A stretch of 64,000 bases of DNA from Ensifer adhaerens (GTDB taxonomy: Bacteria > Pseudomonadota > Alphaproteobacteria > Rhizobiales > Rhizobiaceae): the NCBI RefSeq assembly GCF_028993555.1, contig NZ_CP118612.1, positions 434,001-498,000 of the forward strand. Direction: 5' to 3'. The notes under the pieces were generated by a model. The model saw only the letters and a program-made list of their open reading frames with translations, made no database searches and had not been told where the DNA came from. Position 1 is the first letter of the stretch. Every line of letters begins with the position of its first letter. The position numbers were made by a program, and so were the translations under genes. Shown here in pieces: positions 17,501-24,643 of this stretch.

Positions 17501-18139
17501 ATGACCGAGACAACGTTTCAACCCATTGCCTATGCGCGCCTCAATGCCTTGGCTCCCGATTTTGCGGCGCGATCCACGAACGGACCCATCACGCTGTCGT
17601 CCTATCGCGGTCGCTGGGTGGTCTTTTTTGCCCATCCTGCAAACTTCACGCCGGTTTGCACCAGCGAGTTCATAGCGCTTGCGCGGGCGTCGCCGGATTT
17701 CGAGAAGCTTGACTGTGCGCTACTGGGGCTCTCGGTGGACAGTCTCTACTCCCACATTGCCTGGATCCGTGATATCCGCGAGCGCTTTGGAATAAATGTC
17801 GCGTTCCCGCTCGTCGAAGACCCCTCGATGGCAATCGCGAAGGCCTATGGAATGATCGATGGCACTTCGGATAGCAGTGCGACGGTCAGGGCAACATACG
17901 TCATTGATCCGGAGGGTATCATTCGCGCCATTGTCTGGTACCCGATGAATGTAGGTCGTTCAGTGGACGAGCTGTTACGTCTTGTTGCCGCACTCCAGAG
18001 TGCGGAACGAGAGAATGCCGCGGCGCCGGAAGGGTGGCGTCCGGGCAATCCCCTTCTCGAGCACGCGCCCTCGAGCGAAGGAGAGGAGACTGTGCTCCAT
18101 CCAGGCGAAAGTTGGTATTTCCGGGAGCGGCACACATGA
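17501..18139 (+). CDS. 1-Cys peroxiredoxin (Prx6 type)
   Basis: A 212-residue peroxiredoxin. The catalytic motif FTPVCTSEF has Cys53 as the peroxidatic residue; no C-terminal resolving cysteine is seen, which with the long C-terminal arm and the R-Y/V-P dimer segment VWYPMNVGRSVDELLR places it in the Prx6 subgroup. It reduces hydroperoxides and may react with persulfides. Its TGA overlaps the ATG of the BigR/SqrR-like repressor, so it is co-expressed with a persulfide sensor, tying it to sulfide stress instead of general oxidative stress; that link is inferred from context. Confidence 0.9.
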   Translation: MTETTFQPIAYARLNALAPDFAARSTNGPITLSSYRGRWVVFFAHPANFTPVCTSEFIALARASPDFEKLDCALLGLSVDSLYSHIAWIRDIRERFGINVAFPLVEDPSMAIAKAYGMIDGTSDSSATVRATYVIDPEGIIRAIVWYPMNVGRSVDELLRLVAALQSAERENAAAPEGWRPGNPLLEHAPSSEGEETVLHPGESWYFRERHT

Positions 18140-18564
18140 GTGTCGAGACGAGGATCTCACTGGAAACACTTACCGCAAAAGCACCGGAAGCTGCCGAGTT
18201 CATGAGGCACTTCAGTAATGCCAACCGGCTGATGCTGCTGTGTTACATCGCCCAGCGGGAGACCGCCGTGACCGACCTTCAGGAGGCGTTGGGGATCAAG
18301 CAGCCTGCCCTTTCGCAACAACTCGCCGAATTACGACACGCAGGCCTCGTCAAGACACGACGGGAGTCGCGTCAGATCTTCTATTCGATAGCCGACGGTC
18401 GAGCGGAAGCCGTGATGAAACTGCTGTTCAGGCTGTTCTGCGATCCGGAAAGCGGGCCAACAGACGAACCTGCTGTCACAGGCTCGACCGATCCCGTCGT
18501 CGAGCAGGCTGCCCTTCCACCAAAGGACGCTGCTCATTTTGCTCGGATTGTGCCACTGACCTAG
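18136..18564 (+). CDS. bigR: ArsR-family persulfide-sensing repressor (BigR/SqrR type)
   Basis: A 142-residue ArsR regulator. The winged helix is DLQEALGIKQPALSQQLAEL, with the SRQIFYSI wing. Two cysteines, Cys36 (LMLLCYIAQ) and Cys102 (FRLFCDPES), are 66 residues apart, the same spacing as the persulfide-sensing pair in BigR and SqrR. Family knowledge says that the pair forms a tetrasulfide link with persulfide and releases DNA. The C-terminal 40 residues extend beyond the usual domain and are of unknown role. It overlaps the peroxiredoxin gene and is divergent from the Blh/YeeE operon, which it probably represses. Confidence 0.85.
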   Translation: MSVETRISLETLTAKAPEAAEFMRHFSNANRLMLLCYIAQRETAVTDLQEALGIKQPALSQQLAELRHAGLVKTRRESRQIFYSIADGRAEAVMKLLFRLFCDPESGPTDEPAVTGSTDPVVEQAALPPKDAAHFARIVPLT

Positions 18565-18711
18565 CCCCCGCAAATGCCACCATCATATATGCACGACACG
18601 CGCCGGTTCGCGGTGACAAGACCTTTGATTGGTATCCTAGGCTCCTGGTACACGATTAGTGCCGCCGCCAAACGAATCGAATAACTCCGATTTTTGGGGT
18701 ATCGTGCTTGA

Positions 18712-19716
18712 ATGAAGGCACGACGTCGGCAGAATGGGGACAAGACAGTTGTTTCACGGCTGGGTACAATACCCCCGCCGCCACATCCTTTGCACCGTAC
18801 AGAGCCTTTGCCCTGGCAAAACATTAAATCGGCTATAGATGACCCTGAAGCACATAATCGGGTCGAAGCCATCATCAGGAGCGAAAGCTATCGCCTAGCG
18901 ATCCAGGATCCAAGCTTCCTTGATCGCGATGACGTCCGTGGACCAAGACTCGAAGTCGACTATCTCAAACCGGAACTGTTGTTGAGACAGCATGGAATTG
19001 AGGGGACGATCGTCGTCTTCGGCAGTACGCGCATATGTGAACCAGAGGCAGCGCAGCGCAATCTGGGGGCGCTGCGCGCCGCGGCGGAGGGACACCCGGA
19101 CGCCGGCTCGCTGATGCGCCTTCGAGTAGCAGAGCGGATCCTCGAAAAGGCTCGATTCTACGAGATCGCCCGAGATCTCGGGCGGGAAGTCGGTCGATCC
19201 AATCGCGCGCACCCGCAGCAGTCGGTTGTCATCATGACTGGCTCAGGACCTGGGATAATGGAGGCTGCCAATCGTGGCGCCTTTGATGTTGGCGCACGAT
19301 CAGTGGGTCTCAATATCAGTCTGCCACACGAACAGTTTCCCAACCCTTATGTTAGTCCGGACCTCTGCTTTTGCGTGCATTACTTTGGAATACGCAAGCT
19401 TCACTTCCTCATACGCGCAAAGGCGCTTGTCGTGTTTCCCGGCGGTTTTGGTACGCTTGATGAGTTGTTTGAGACACTTACTCTGATCCAGACGCGCAAG
19501 ATCAAGCCGATACCAATCGTCCTTGTCGGTGAGGAATTCTGGCGCCGAGCAATCGACATAGATTTTCTGGTTGAAGAAGGCGTGGTCGATCCTGAGGATC
19601 GCGATCTCTTTTGGTACGCTGAAACAGGTCAGGAAATTTGGGATGACATTCTAAACTGGCACGCGGCGACCGGGGCGCCCCTTTTTCCACCGATTTCCAC
19701 CAATCTCGGCAGATGA
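18712..19716 (+). CDS. LOG-family protein (TIGR00730-like)
   Basis: A 334-residue protein of the LOG / 'lysine decarboxylase' fold. The nucleotide-binding signature PGGFGTLDELFETLTLIQ starts near residue 243, with VIMTGSGPGIMEAANRGA before it. LOG enzymes cleave nucleoside 5'-monophosphates, including cytokinin ribotides, to the free base; the family's old decarboxylase name is incorrect. The N-terminal extension of about 100 residues marks the longer bacterial group, whose substrate is not settled. The ATG at 18712 lacks a strong ribosome binding site, so a downstream start is possible. Confidence 0.8.
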   Translation: MKARRRQNGDKTVVSRLGTIPPPPHPLHRTEPLPWQNIKSAIDDPEAHNRVEAIIRSESYRLAIQDPSFLDRDDVRGPRLEVDYLKPELLLRQHGIEGTIVVFGSTRICEPEAAQRNLGALRAAAEGHPDAGSLMRLRVAERILEKARFYEIARDLGREVGRSNRAHPQQSVVIMTGSGPGIMEAANRGAFDVGARSVGLNISLPHEQFPNPYVSPDLCFCVHYFGIRKLHFLIRAKALVVFPGGFGTLDELFETLTLIQTRKIKPIPIVLVGEEFWRRAIDIDFLVEEGVVDPEDRDLFWYAETGQEIWDDILNWHAATGAPLFPPISTNLGR

Positions 19717-20182
19717 AGGTCTTTTCGGCGGTTGCTACAACAAGCCGTCCGCTGGCCAAGCAATATCTCCGCGAAGTGCCGGACGCAGACCCGGATCGGA
19801 TGTCTAGTCTAAAGCAAAGCTTACTCCGAGCTCATATGTTTCCATGCAACATCCAGGGGCATCTTGAAGTCGGCCATGCATGCCATGCTCATCGGAACGT
19901 AATCCGACCGTGATAGAGTATCCGGCCATAACACAGGGGTGACGCTCTTTGTCAGCGTTTACTCCCCTTTCTTCCCTGCATCTCTCCGCATCCGCTGTAC
20001 TGCGCAGTAGAAGCAGCCCGCATTCGATACTGTCGAATTGTGCTTGCCTCGAGTTGATGCAGGACAAGGAACCCATCCCGATCTTAAGGTAGATTGGCGT
20101 CGTAACGATTGCAGGAGCGTGCGACGCGCGAAGCAAGCGCGCCAAGTGCCACAGGTCTCCTGCGTTTGAAGGGAGGACCCAC
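19717..20182. other. Intergenic region without a supported gene
   Basis: These 466 bases hold only short frames without family sequence. One plus-strand frame starts at 19713, overlapping the LOG stop, but has no ribosome binding site of its own. TTGATGCAGGACAA near 20055 is a half-match to a FixK/FNR box and is not counted. Confidence 0.35.
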
Positions 20183-20539
20183 ATGATTATCGCACGAGCC
20201 TCATATGCTGCGACTATCGCCGTTCTCGTATCCACCAGCGCGACGGGATCTTTTGCCCAGACCCCGGTAGAAAAACAAGACGAACAACCTGGTTACTCCG
20301 AGATGATGCCGGGTGCGATGATGGGCGGCCGCCGCTCCGGCATGAGAGATGGTATGCGGCAAGGCATTATGTATGGGCACATGATGAAAATCATGTTTGC
20401 CGTTGCTGATGTAGATGGCGATGGTGCGCTTTCGTTCGAAGAAGTGACAGCGATCCATAAGCGCATCTTCGATAAGGCCGATGCAAACAAGGACGGCAAG
20501 GTGACGCCCGAGGAAATGCAGGGCTTCATGCGCGACTAA
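20183..20539 (+). CDS. Exported EF-hand protein
   Basis: A 118-residue protein with an N-terminal signal peptide (YAATIAVLVSTSATGSFAQ, cleavage after AQ) and two calcium-binding loops: DVDGDGALSFEE near residues 76-87 and DANKDGKVTPEE near 100-111. A methionine- and glycine-rich segment (MMPGAMMGGRRSGMRDGM) precedes them and could bind metals such as copper. GGGAGG lies upstream of the ATG. Calmodulin-like exported EF-hand proteins occur in rhizobia, for example calsymin, but this one is much smaller. It is followed by a decayed ceramidase-like gene. Confidence 0.85.
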   Translation: MIIARASYAATIAVLVSTSATGSFAQTPVEKQDEQPGYSEMMPGAMMGGRRSGMRDGMRQGIMYGHMMKIMFAVADVDGDGALSFEEVTAIHKRIFDKADANKDGKVTPEEMQGFMRD

Positions 20540-20589
20540 ACGTGGAAATGAGCACTGGAGCGCCGGCGGTGATAGTGGTCCGTCAGCGG

Positions 20590-21080
20590 CGCGTAGGGAG
20601 GGCGGACAAGCAGTTATTTATGCTGGCGCTAACTGCATCATCGGGGTTGGCTTGTTTCTGTTCCATACGCTGGCCAACCGATGGTCCTGATCGCAGACAT
20701 TTTGCCTGTCGCCGTGGTCATCTACTCATTCTTCTTCGTGGCGATGATGCGGTTTCTACGCCTAAGCGTTATCGTCACCGGGCTTCTGACTGCGATGATG
20801 CTTGGGCTTTCGCCCACGCTCGAAGGCATCGCCAGGCCTCTGCTCAGAAGTTCGGCGGCCTATGGGCCGGGATTGATCGCCACTTTCGGCGTGGCGTTCG
20901 CGGTATCGCTCTCAGGTGGCGGTTAACCACGGATGCTGGTGGCAACTGGCACGATTTTCTCCGCTACGTTGGTCTTCCGGATGCTGCCTGCCCCTCTCTG
21001 CGGATCCTGGAGCGTAGGCACGCGCTTTATCTGGCATCTGTTGAATGCCGTTGCTCTGGGTTTCGCGCTGTTTCGCTTGA
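20590..21080 (+). pseudogene. Ceramidase-family membrane protein remnant
   Basis: Three consecutive pieces match bacterial ceramidase-like (alkaline ceramidase fold) membrane proteins but not in one frame. The first piece, frame starting near 20610, reads IIGVGLFLFHTLANRW and ends at TGA about 20688. The second starts at 20681 in another frame with LIADILPVAVVIYSFFF and stops at a TAA at 20924. The third continues in that same frame with RFIWHLLNAVALGFALF. The FHT...LAD...WHLLNA order is that of the family and holds the metal-ligand histidines. One frameshift and one in-frame stop therefore break the gene. The limits are approximate. Confidence 0.7.
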
Positions 21081-21292
21081 GCGCATCTCCACGAGGGACG
21101 GGACAAAGCTCGTGCCAAGCGAGGCGTAGTGTCGACCGGCCATTGCAGCCGGACGACCGGAATGTAGTGTTATATCGCGCGACGGCACAAGGCGCTCGGT
21201 TGCGTTCTTACTGTAACGTGCGCCCGGCATCGAGCGGCAGGTGCCCGAGTGCGGTTGTTCGCCGCTGTCGGGCACCATGGTCGTACAGGCGA

Positions 21293-21856
21293 TCATTCGA
21301 CACGTTTGCGGCCCGTGATCATCGCGCGGACCAGATTTTCTTTATGCTCGATGCTGGCGAGTACAACGCCTGCGACGTGCAAGCCGATAAGACCAAGGGT
21401 CAGGTTCGCCAGCAGTTCATGCGTCTCCTCCACCCACTCAACACCCCAATAGGCGTCGGTCGTCATCATGTATCCAGTTGCGGCGATGCCGGAGAGCGAG
21501 ATGAGAAGAGCGATCACCATCGCGCCTCCGGCCGGGTTGTGGCCAATATAGCGTTTGGCCTTCAGTGCTATGCTGTCCAGAAGAAATCTAAGGGTTGTGA
21601 CCGGGCTGTAGATGAAGTTCGAAAATCGCGCGTGGTGAGTACCGACGAAGCCCCAGATGACGCGAATGACCAGAAGCCCGATGATGACGTAACCCGCCAG
21701 GAAATGGGCCTTCTTCCACTCGTCGCCTGTCAGGTAGGAGAAGGCAAACAGCGCGACCAGACTCCAGTGGAACACGCGCACAAGCGGGTCCCAGACCTTG
21801 ACCGTCGGCGGCGAGCCCGCGCCCGCCGCATCTAGATCCATCGTGCCCATGATCAT
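21293..21856 (-). CDS. Cytochrome b561-type dihaem membrane protein
   Basis: A 187-residue four-helix cytochrome b/b6-like protein. Histidines in VRVFHWSLVALFAFSYL, AHFLAGYVIIGLL, VEETHELLANLTLGLIGLHVAGV and KVWDPLV fit the two-haem arrangement of bacterial cytochrome b561. It would pass electrons across the inner membrane to or from quinone. The ATG overlaps the stop of the PepSY gene (ATGA). The pair is divergent from a PepSY protein and two-component system, a grouping often seen for redox or metal-reduction functions. It ends convergent to the ceramidase remnant. Confidence 0.85.
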   Translation of the reverse strand: MIMGTMDLDAAGAGSPPTVKVWDPLVRVFHWSLVALFAFSYLTGDEWKKAHFLAGYVIIGLLVIRVIWGFVGTHHARFSNFIYSPVTTLRFLLDSIALKAKRYIGHNPAGGAMVIALLISLSGIAATGYMMTTDAYWGVEWVEETHELLANLTLGLIGLHVAGVVLASIEHKENLVRAMITGRKRVE

Positions 21857-22128
21857 TCGCTTTCGTTGCCGACCGCAGCGCCGGTCTCGGGGTTGAACAC
21901 GGTCTCAACCTTGTTGCCCTTGGCGTCGATGGCGTAAACTTCGTAGCAGCTGCCCTCGAGTTTCACCCGGCGTACATCGAGGCCTGTGGCTTTGGCCTTT
22001 TCCTTGATGCTAGTCTCGTTAAGCCACTTGTCCTTGGCCGCGCTTGTGCAATTCTGCTCTTCTTCGGCGCGGGCGATACCGCCAGAGGCGGTGGCGAGCA
22101 GGAGGGTCGCGAGGATGATCATCTTCAT
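21853..22128 (-). CDS. Exported PepSY-domain protein
   Basis: A 91-residue protein with a signal peptide (MIILATLLLATASGGIARA) and one PepSY-like unit: GLDVRRVKLEGSCYEVYAID...GNKVETVFNPETGA. Two cysteines may form a disulfide in the periplasm. PepSY modules are small periplasmic domains next to membrane redox or protease proteins and are thought to be inhibitory or ligand-binding. It is translationally coupled to the cytochrome b561 gene and probably serves as its periplasmic partner. Confidence 0.85.
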   Translation of the reverse strand: MKMIILATLLLATASGGIARAEEEQNCTSAAKDKWLNETSIKEKAKATGLDVRRVKLEGSCYEVYAIDAKGNKVETVFNPETGAAVGNESE

Positions 22129-22260
22129 TTGTCTTCTCCATCAAATACCCAGGAGCGGTACTGCTCTTCTGGTCGACGTCGAACCTATGGCAGGCAACAT
22201 GACGACGACCTGATCACGATTGTCAGTTTCTTGTCATCTGGGATGGGCTATCGGTGTGCG

Positions 22261-22605
22261 ATGTGTTCTTTTCGCATCCTCAGCTTCGTTGCGCTTCTCC
22301 TTCTCGGCCTGCCGTTGCCGGGGCCTGCCCGTGCCGACGATGACCGCTCACATGCTACAGGAGACGACGACCTTCCGTCGCGCGATGATCTCAGCAGGCT
22401 TGTCAGGGAGGGCAAAATTCGCCCGCTGGCAGTTCTGAAGGTTCAGGTCCTCGCCAAACTGCCGGGCGAATTGATCGATGTCATGGTGGAGCGCGACGAC
22501 GGCGTTATCATCTATGAATTCCGGATTCTGAGGGACAGCGGCCGGGTCACCGAAGTGGAGGTGGAGGCCGCCTCGGGCAGGATCGTCGAAATCGAGAACG
22601 AATGA
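22261..22605 (+). CDS. Exported PepSY-like protein
   Basis: A 114-residue protein with a signal peptide (ILSFVALLLLGLPLPGPARA) and a PepSY-like unit: IRPLAVLKVQVLAKLPGELI, then YEFRILRDSGRVTEVEVEA and SGRIVEIENE at the end. I chose the ATG at 22261, giving a compact signal peptide; the ATG at 22243 is possible. Its stop overlaps the start of the response regulator (ATGA). In PepSY/PhoPQ-like clusters this small protein is thought to modulate the kinase or serve as an output marker; neither is shown here. Confidence 0.8.
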   Translation: MCSFRILSFVALLLLGLPLPGPARADDDRSHATGDDDLPSRDDLSRLVREGKIRPLAVLKVQVLAKLPGELIDVMVERDDGVIIYEFRILRDSGRVTEVEVEAASGRIVEIENE

Positions 22606-23267
22606 TGCGTCTGCTGCTTGCCGAAGACGATCCGCTTATCGCCCGTGACGTGGGTGCCCACCTTTCGAAGGCGGGCTTCAATGTCGTGCACGAGAAGGAC
22701 GGAGAGGCGGTGCTATTCGCGGGTGAACATGAGGACTTCGAGGCGGTTATACTCGACTTGGGCCTGCCCACGATTGACGGCCTCACCATCCTAAAGAGGT
22801 GGCGTTCTGCCGGCCGAGGCATGCCCGTGATCATCCTGACGGCGCGAAGCAACTGGGAGGAGCGTGTGGAGGGCATCAACGCAGGTGCCGACGACTATCT
22901 CGGCAAGCCTTTCCGCATCGCCGAACTGCTTGCCCGACTGCACGCCGTGCTGCGCAGATATTCCGGCCAAGCGAGTGCCGTCCTGTCCTCCGGGCCGGTT
23001 TCAATCGACACCCGCCGCCGTGCGGTAATGGTCGATGGAGTGCCGGTGGACGTGACGCCCCTGGAATACAAATGCCTCTCGGTCCTGATGCAGAACCGCA
23101 GTCGCGCCGTTTCGCAGATGGAGTTGACCGAACAACTCTACACCCAGGACTTCGAACGGGAGAGCAATTCCGTTGAAGTTCTTATCGGACGATTGCGAAA
23201 GAAACTTGGGCGGGACGCAATCGTCACGCGCCGGGGCTTCGGCTACCAGATCGCGGCGGACGAGTGA
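22602..23267 (+). CDS. OmpR-family response regulator
   Basis: A 221-residue regulator with a receiver domain and a C-terminal winged helix. The phosphorylation site is the aspartate in AVILDLGLPTIDG, with AEDD at the acidic pocket and ILTARSN plus GKPF as the switch residues. The DNA-binding part ends with VEVLIGRLRKKLGRDAIVTRRGFGYQI. It resembles PhoP-type regulators. It overlaps the upstream PepSY gene by four bases and the kinase starts one base after its stop, so the three genes form one operon. Targets may include the divergent cytochrome b561 pair. Confidence 0.9.
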   Translation: MMRLLLAEDDPLIARDVGAHLSKAGFNVVHEKDGEAVLFAGEHEDFEAVILDLGLPTIDGLTILKRWRSAGRGMPVIILTARSNWEERVEGINAGADDYLGKPFRIAELLARLHAVLRRYSGQASAVLSSGPVSIDTRRRAVMVDGVPVDVTPLEYKCLSVLMQNRSRAVSQMELTEQLYTQDFERESNSVEVLIGRLRKKLGRDAIVTRRGFGYQIAADE

Positions 23268-23268
23268 C

Positions 23269-24639
23269 ATGCGGTCGCTCCACAGCCGCTTCATTCTTAC
23301 ATCCGTGGTCGTCGTCTCGATCTGCCTCGCAGCGGCGTTCTTCGCTCTCGTCCAGATATTTGCGGAAAGCTACAGCACGCGCATCCAGAACGAATTGACC
23401 GGACACATAAATCGATTGGCCGCCGTCCTCCGCTTCTCGGCGGACGGGAAGGTCCAGCTGCCCGAGAATCCTCCGGACAATCGTTTCCTGCTGCCTTACG
23501 GCGGTCTCTATTGGCAGATCGACGACCCAGTCGGGAAAGTCGAGCTGCGGTCGGCCTCGCTATTCGACTACGCCCTGCCGCTGCCACAGGAGGCGCACCC
23601 GGTCGGCGTCATGCACCAGTATCGCCTTGCTGGTCCGGACGGAAAGGATGTCCTGGTTCAGGAGCGCGTTCTGTTGTTGGCCGCACCCGAGGGGAAACGG
23701 CCTCTCCGCATTGCGGCTGCGGTGAATGCGGATGAGGTCGACAACGCGCGCGCGGCCTTCGCTCTCGACATCATGCCCTATTTGGGCATGCTGGCTGTGC
23801 TGCTTGTCCTCATGTCGATCATCCAGCTCTGGATCGGCCTGAGACCCCTCAACCGCATCGGCCGCGACCTCGAGGCGGTGCGTGATCGCAGGGTCGGGCG
23901 CTTGGCCGGGGCATATCCCCGCGAGGTCCAGCCGCTCGTCGACCGATTGAACACGCTGCTGGAAACCCAGGCCGCGGCCATGGAGAATGCCAGGGGCCGG
24001 GCCAGCGACCTCGCGCACGGTCTGAAGACTCCACTGACTGTCCTCGCCAACAATGCTTTGACGCTCCGCGAAAAGGGCGAAGGCGAAATCGCTGACGAGC
24101 TCGACCATCTGGCCGATACCATGCTCTCCCATGTCGAACACGAGCTGGCACGTGCGCGGTTGACCCCGAGCGCGGACCAGCGGAGCGGCGATGCCGACGT
24201 CGCCATGATCGTCGACGAGACGATCCGGATGCTTCAGCACACCGAAGCAGGCGAGCGCCTTTCATGGGTGGCCGGCCTGGAGGAAGGCCTGACGGCGCCG
24301 ATTGATCCGCATGATTTTCGCGAACTGGTCGGCAACCTTCTCGAAAACGCATCGAAATGGGCCAAGAGCCGTGTGGCTGTCACAGCCGTCCGGCGCGAGG
24401 GTTTTATCCGGCTAGTGGTCGAGGACGACGGCCCGGGGGTGTCGCCCGAGAGACTGCCGGACCTGCTGCGCCGGGGTGTGCGCCTCGATCGCCTGAAGCC
24501 CGGTTCGGGCTTGGGTCTGGCGATCGTATCCGAGATCGCCAATGTCTACAATCTGGCCCTAACCTTGGAGAATCGCGTCGAAGGCGGCTTGCGTGCGGAA
24601 GTCGCCTGCTCCGACCCACTTCCTTCTCCGGAGACCTGA
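23269..24639 (+). CDS. Sensor histidine kinase, PhoQ-like
   Basis: A 456-residue membrane kinase. Two helices (ILTSVVVVSICLAAAFFAL near residue 10 and MPYLGMLAVLLVLMSIIQL near 165) flank a periplasmic sensor domain of about 130 residues, followed by a HAMP-like linker. The H box is DLAHGLKTPLTVL, the N box ELVGNLLENASKWAK, and the G boxes EDDGPGVSP and GSGLGLAIV. It phosphorylates the adjacent OmpR-type regulator. The signal is unknown; PhoQ relatives sense divalent cations or peptides, and the next genes are a metal ATPase and an anion transporter. Confidence 0.9.
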   Translation: MRSLHSRFILTSVVVVSICLAAAFFALVQIFAESYSTRIQNELTGHINRLAAVLRFSADGKVQLPENPPDNRFLLPYGGLYWQIDDPVGKVELRSASLFDYALPLPQEAHPVGVMHQYRLAGPDGKDVLVQERVLLLAAPEGKRPLRIAAAVNADEVDNARAAFALDIMPYLGMLAVLLVLMSIIQLWIGLRPLNRIGRDLEAVRDRRVGRLAGAYPREVQPLVDRLNTLLETQAAAMENARGRASDLAHGLKTPLTVLANNALTLREKGEGEIADELDHLADTMLSHVEHELARARLTPSADQRSGDADVAMIVDETIRMLQHTEAGERLSWVAGLEEGLTAPIDPHDFRELVGNLLENASKWAKSRVAVTAVRREGFIRLVVEDDGPGVSPERLPDLLRRGVRLDRLKPGSGLGLAIVSEIANVYNLALTLENRVEGGLRAEVACSDPLPSPET

Positions 24640-24643
24640 TGCC

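Noticed and set aside
18625..18638. TTGATTGGTATCCT as a FixK/FNR box upstream of the LOG gene
   Set aside because: Only the left half-site matches; the right arm lacks CAA.
19713..19913. A 66-codon frame overlapping the LOG stop
   Set aside because: No independent ribosome binding site and no family similarity; the second half is not protein-like.
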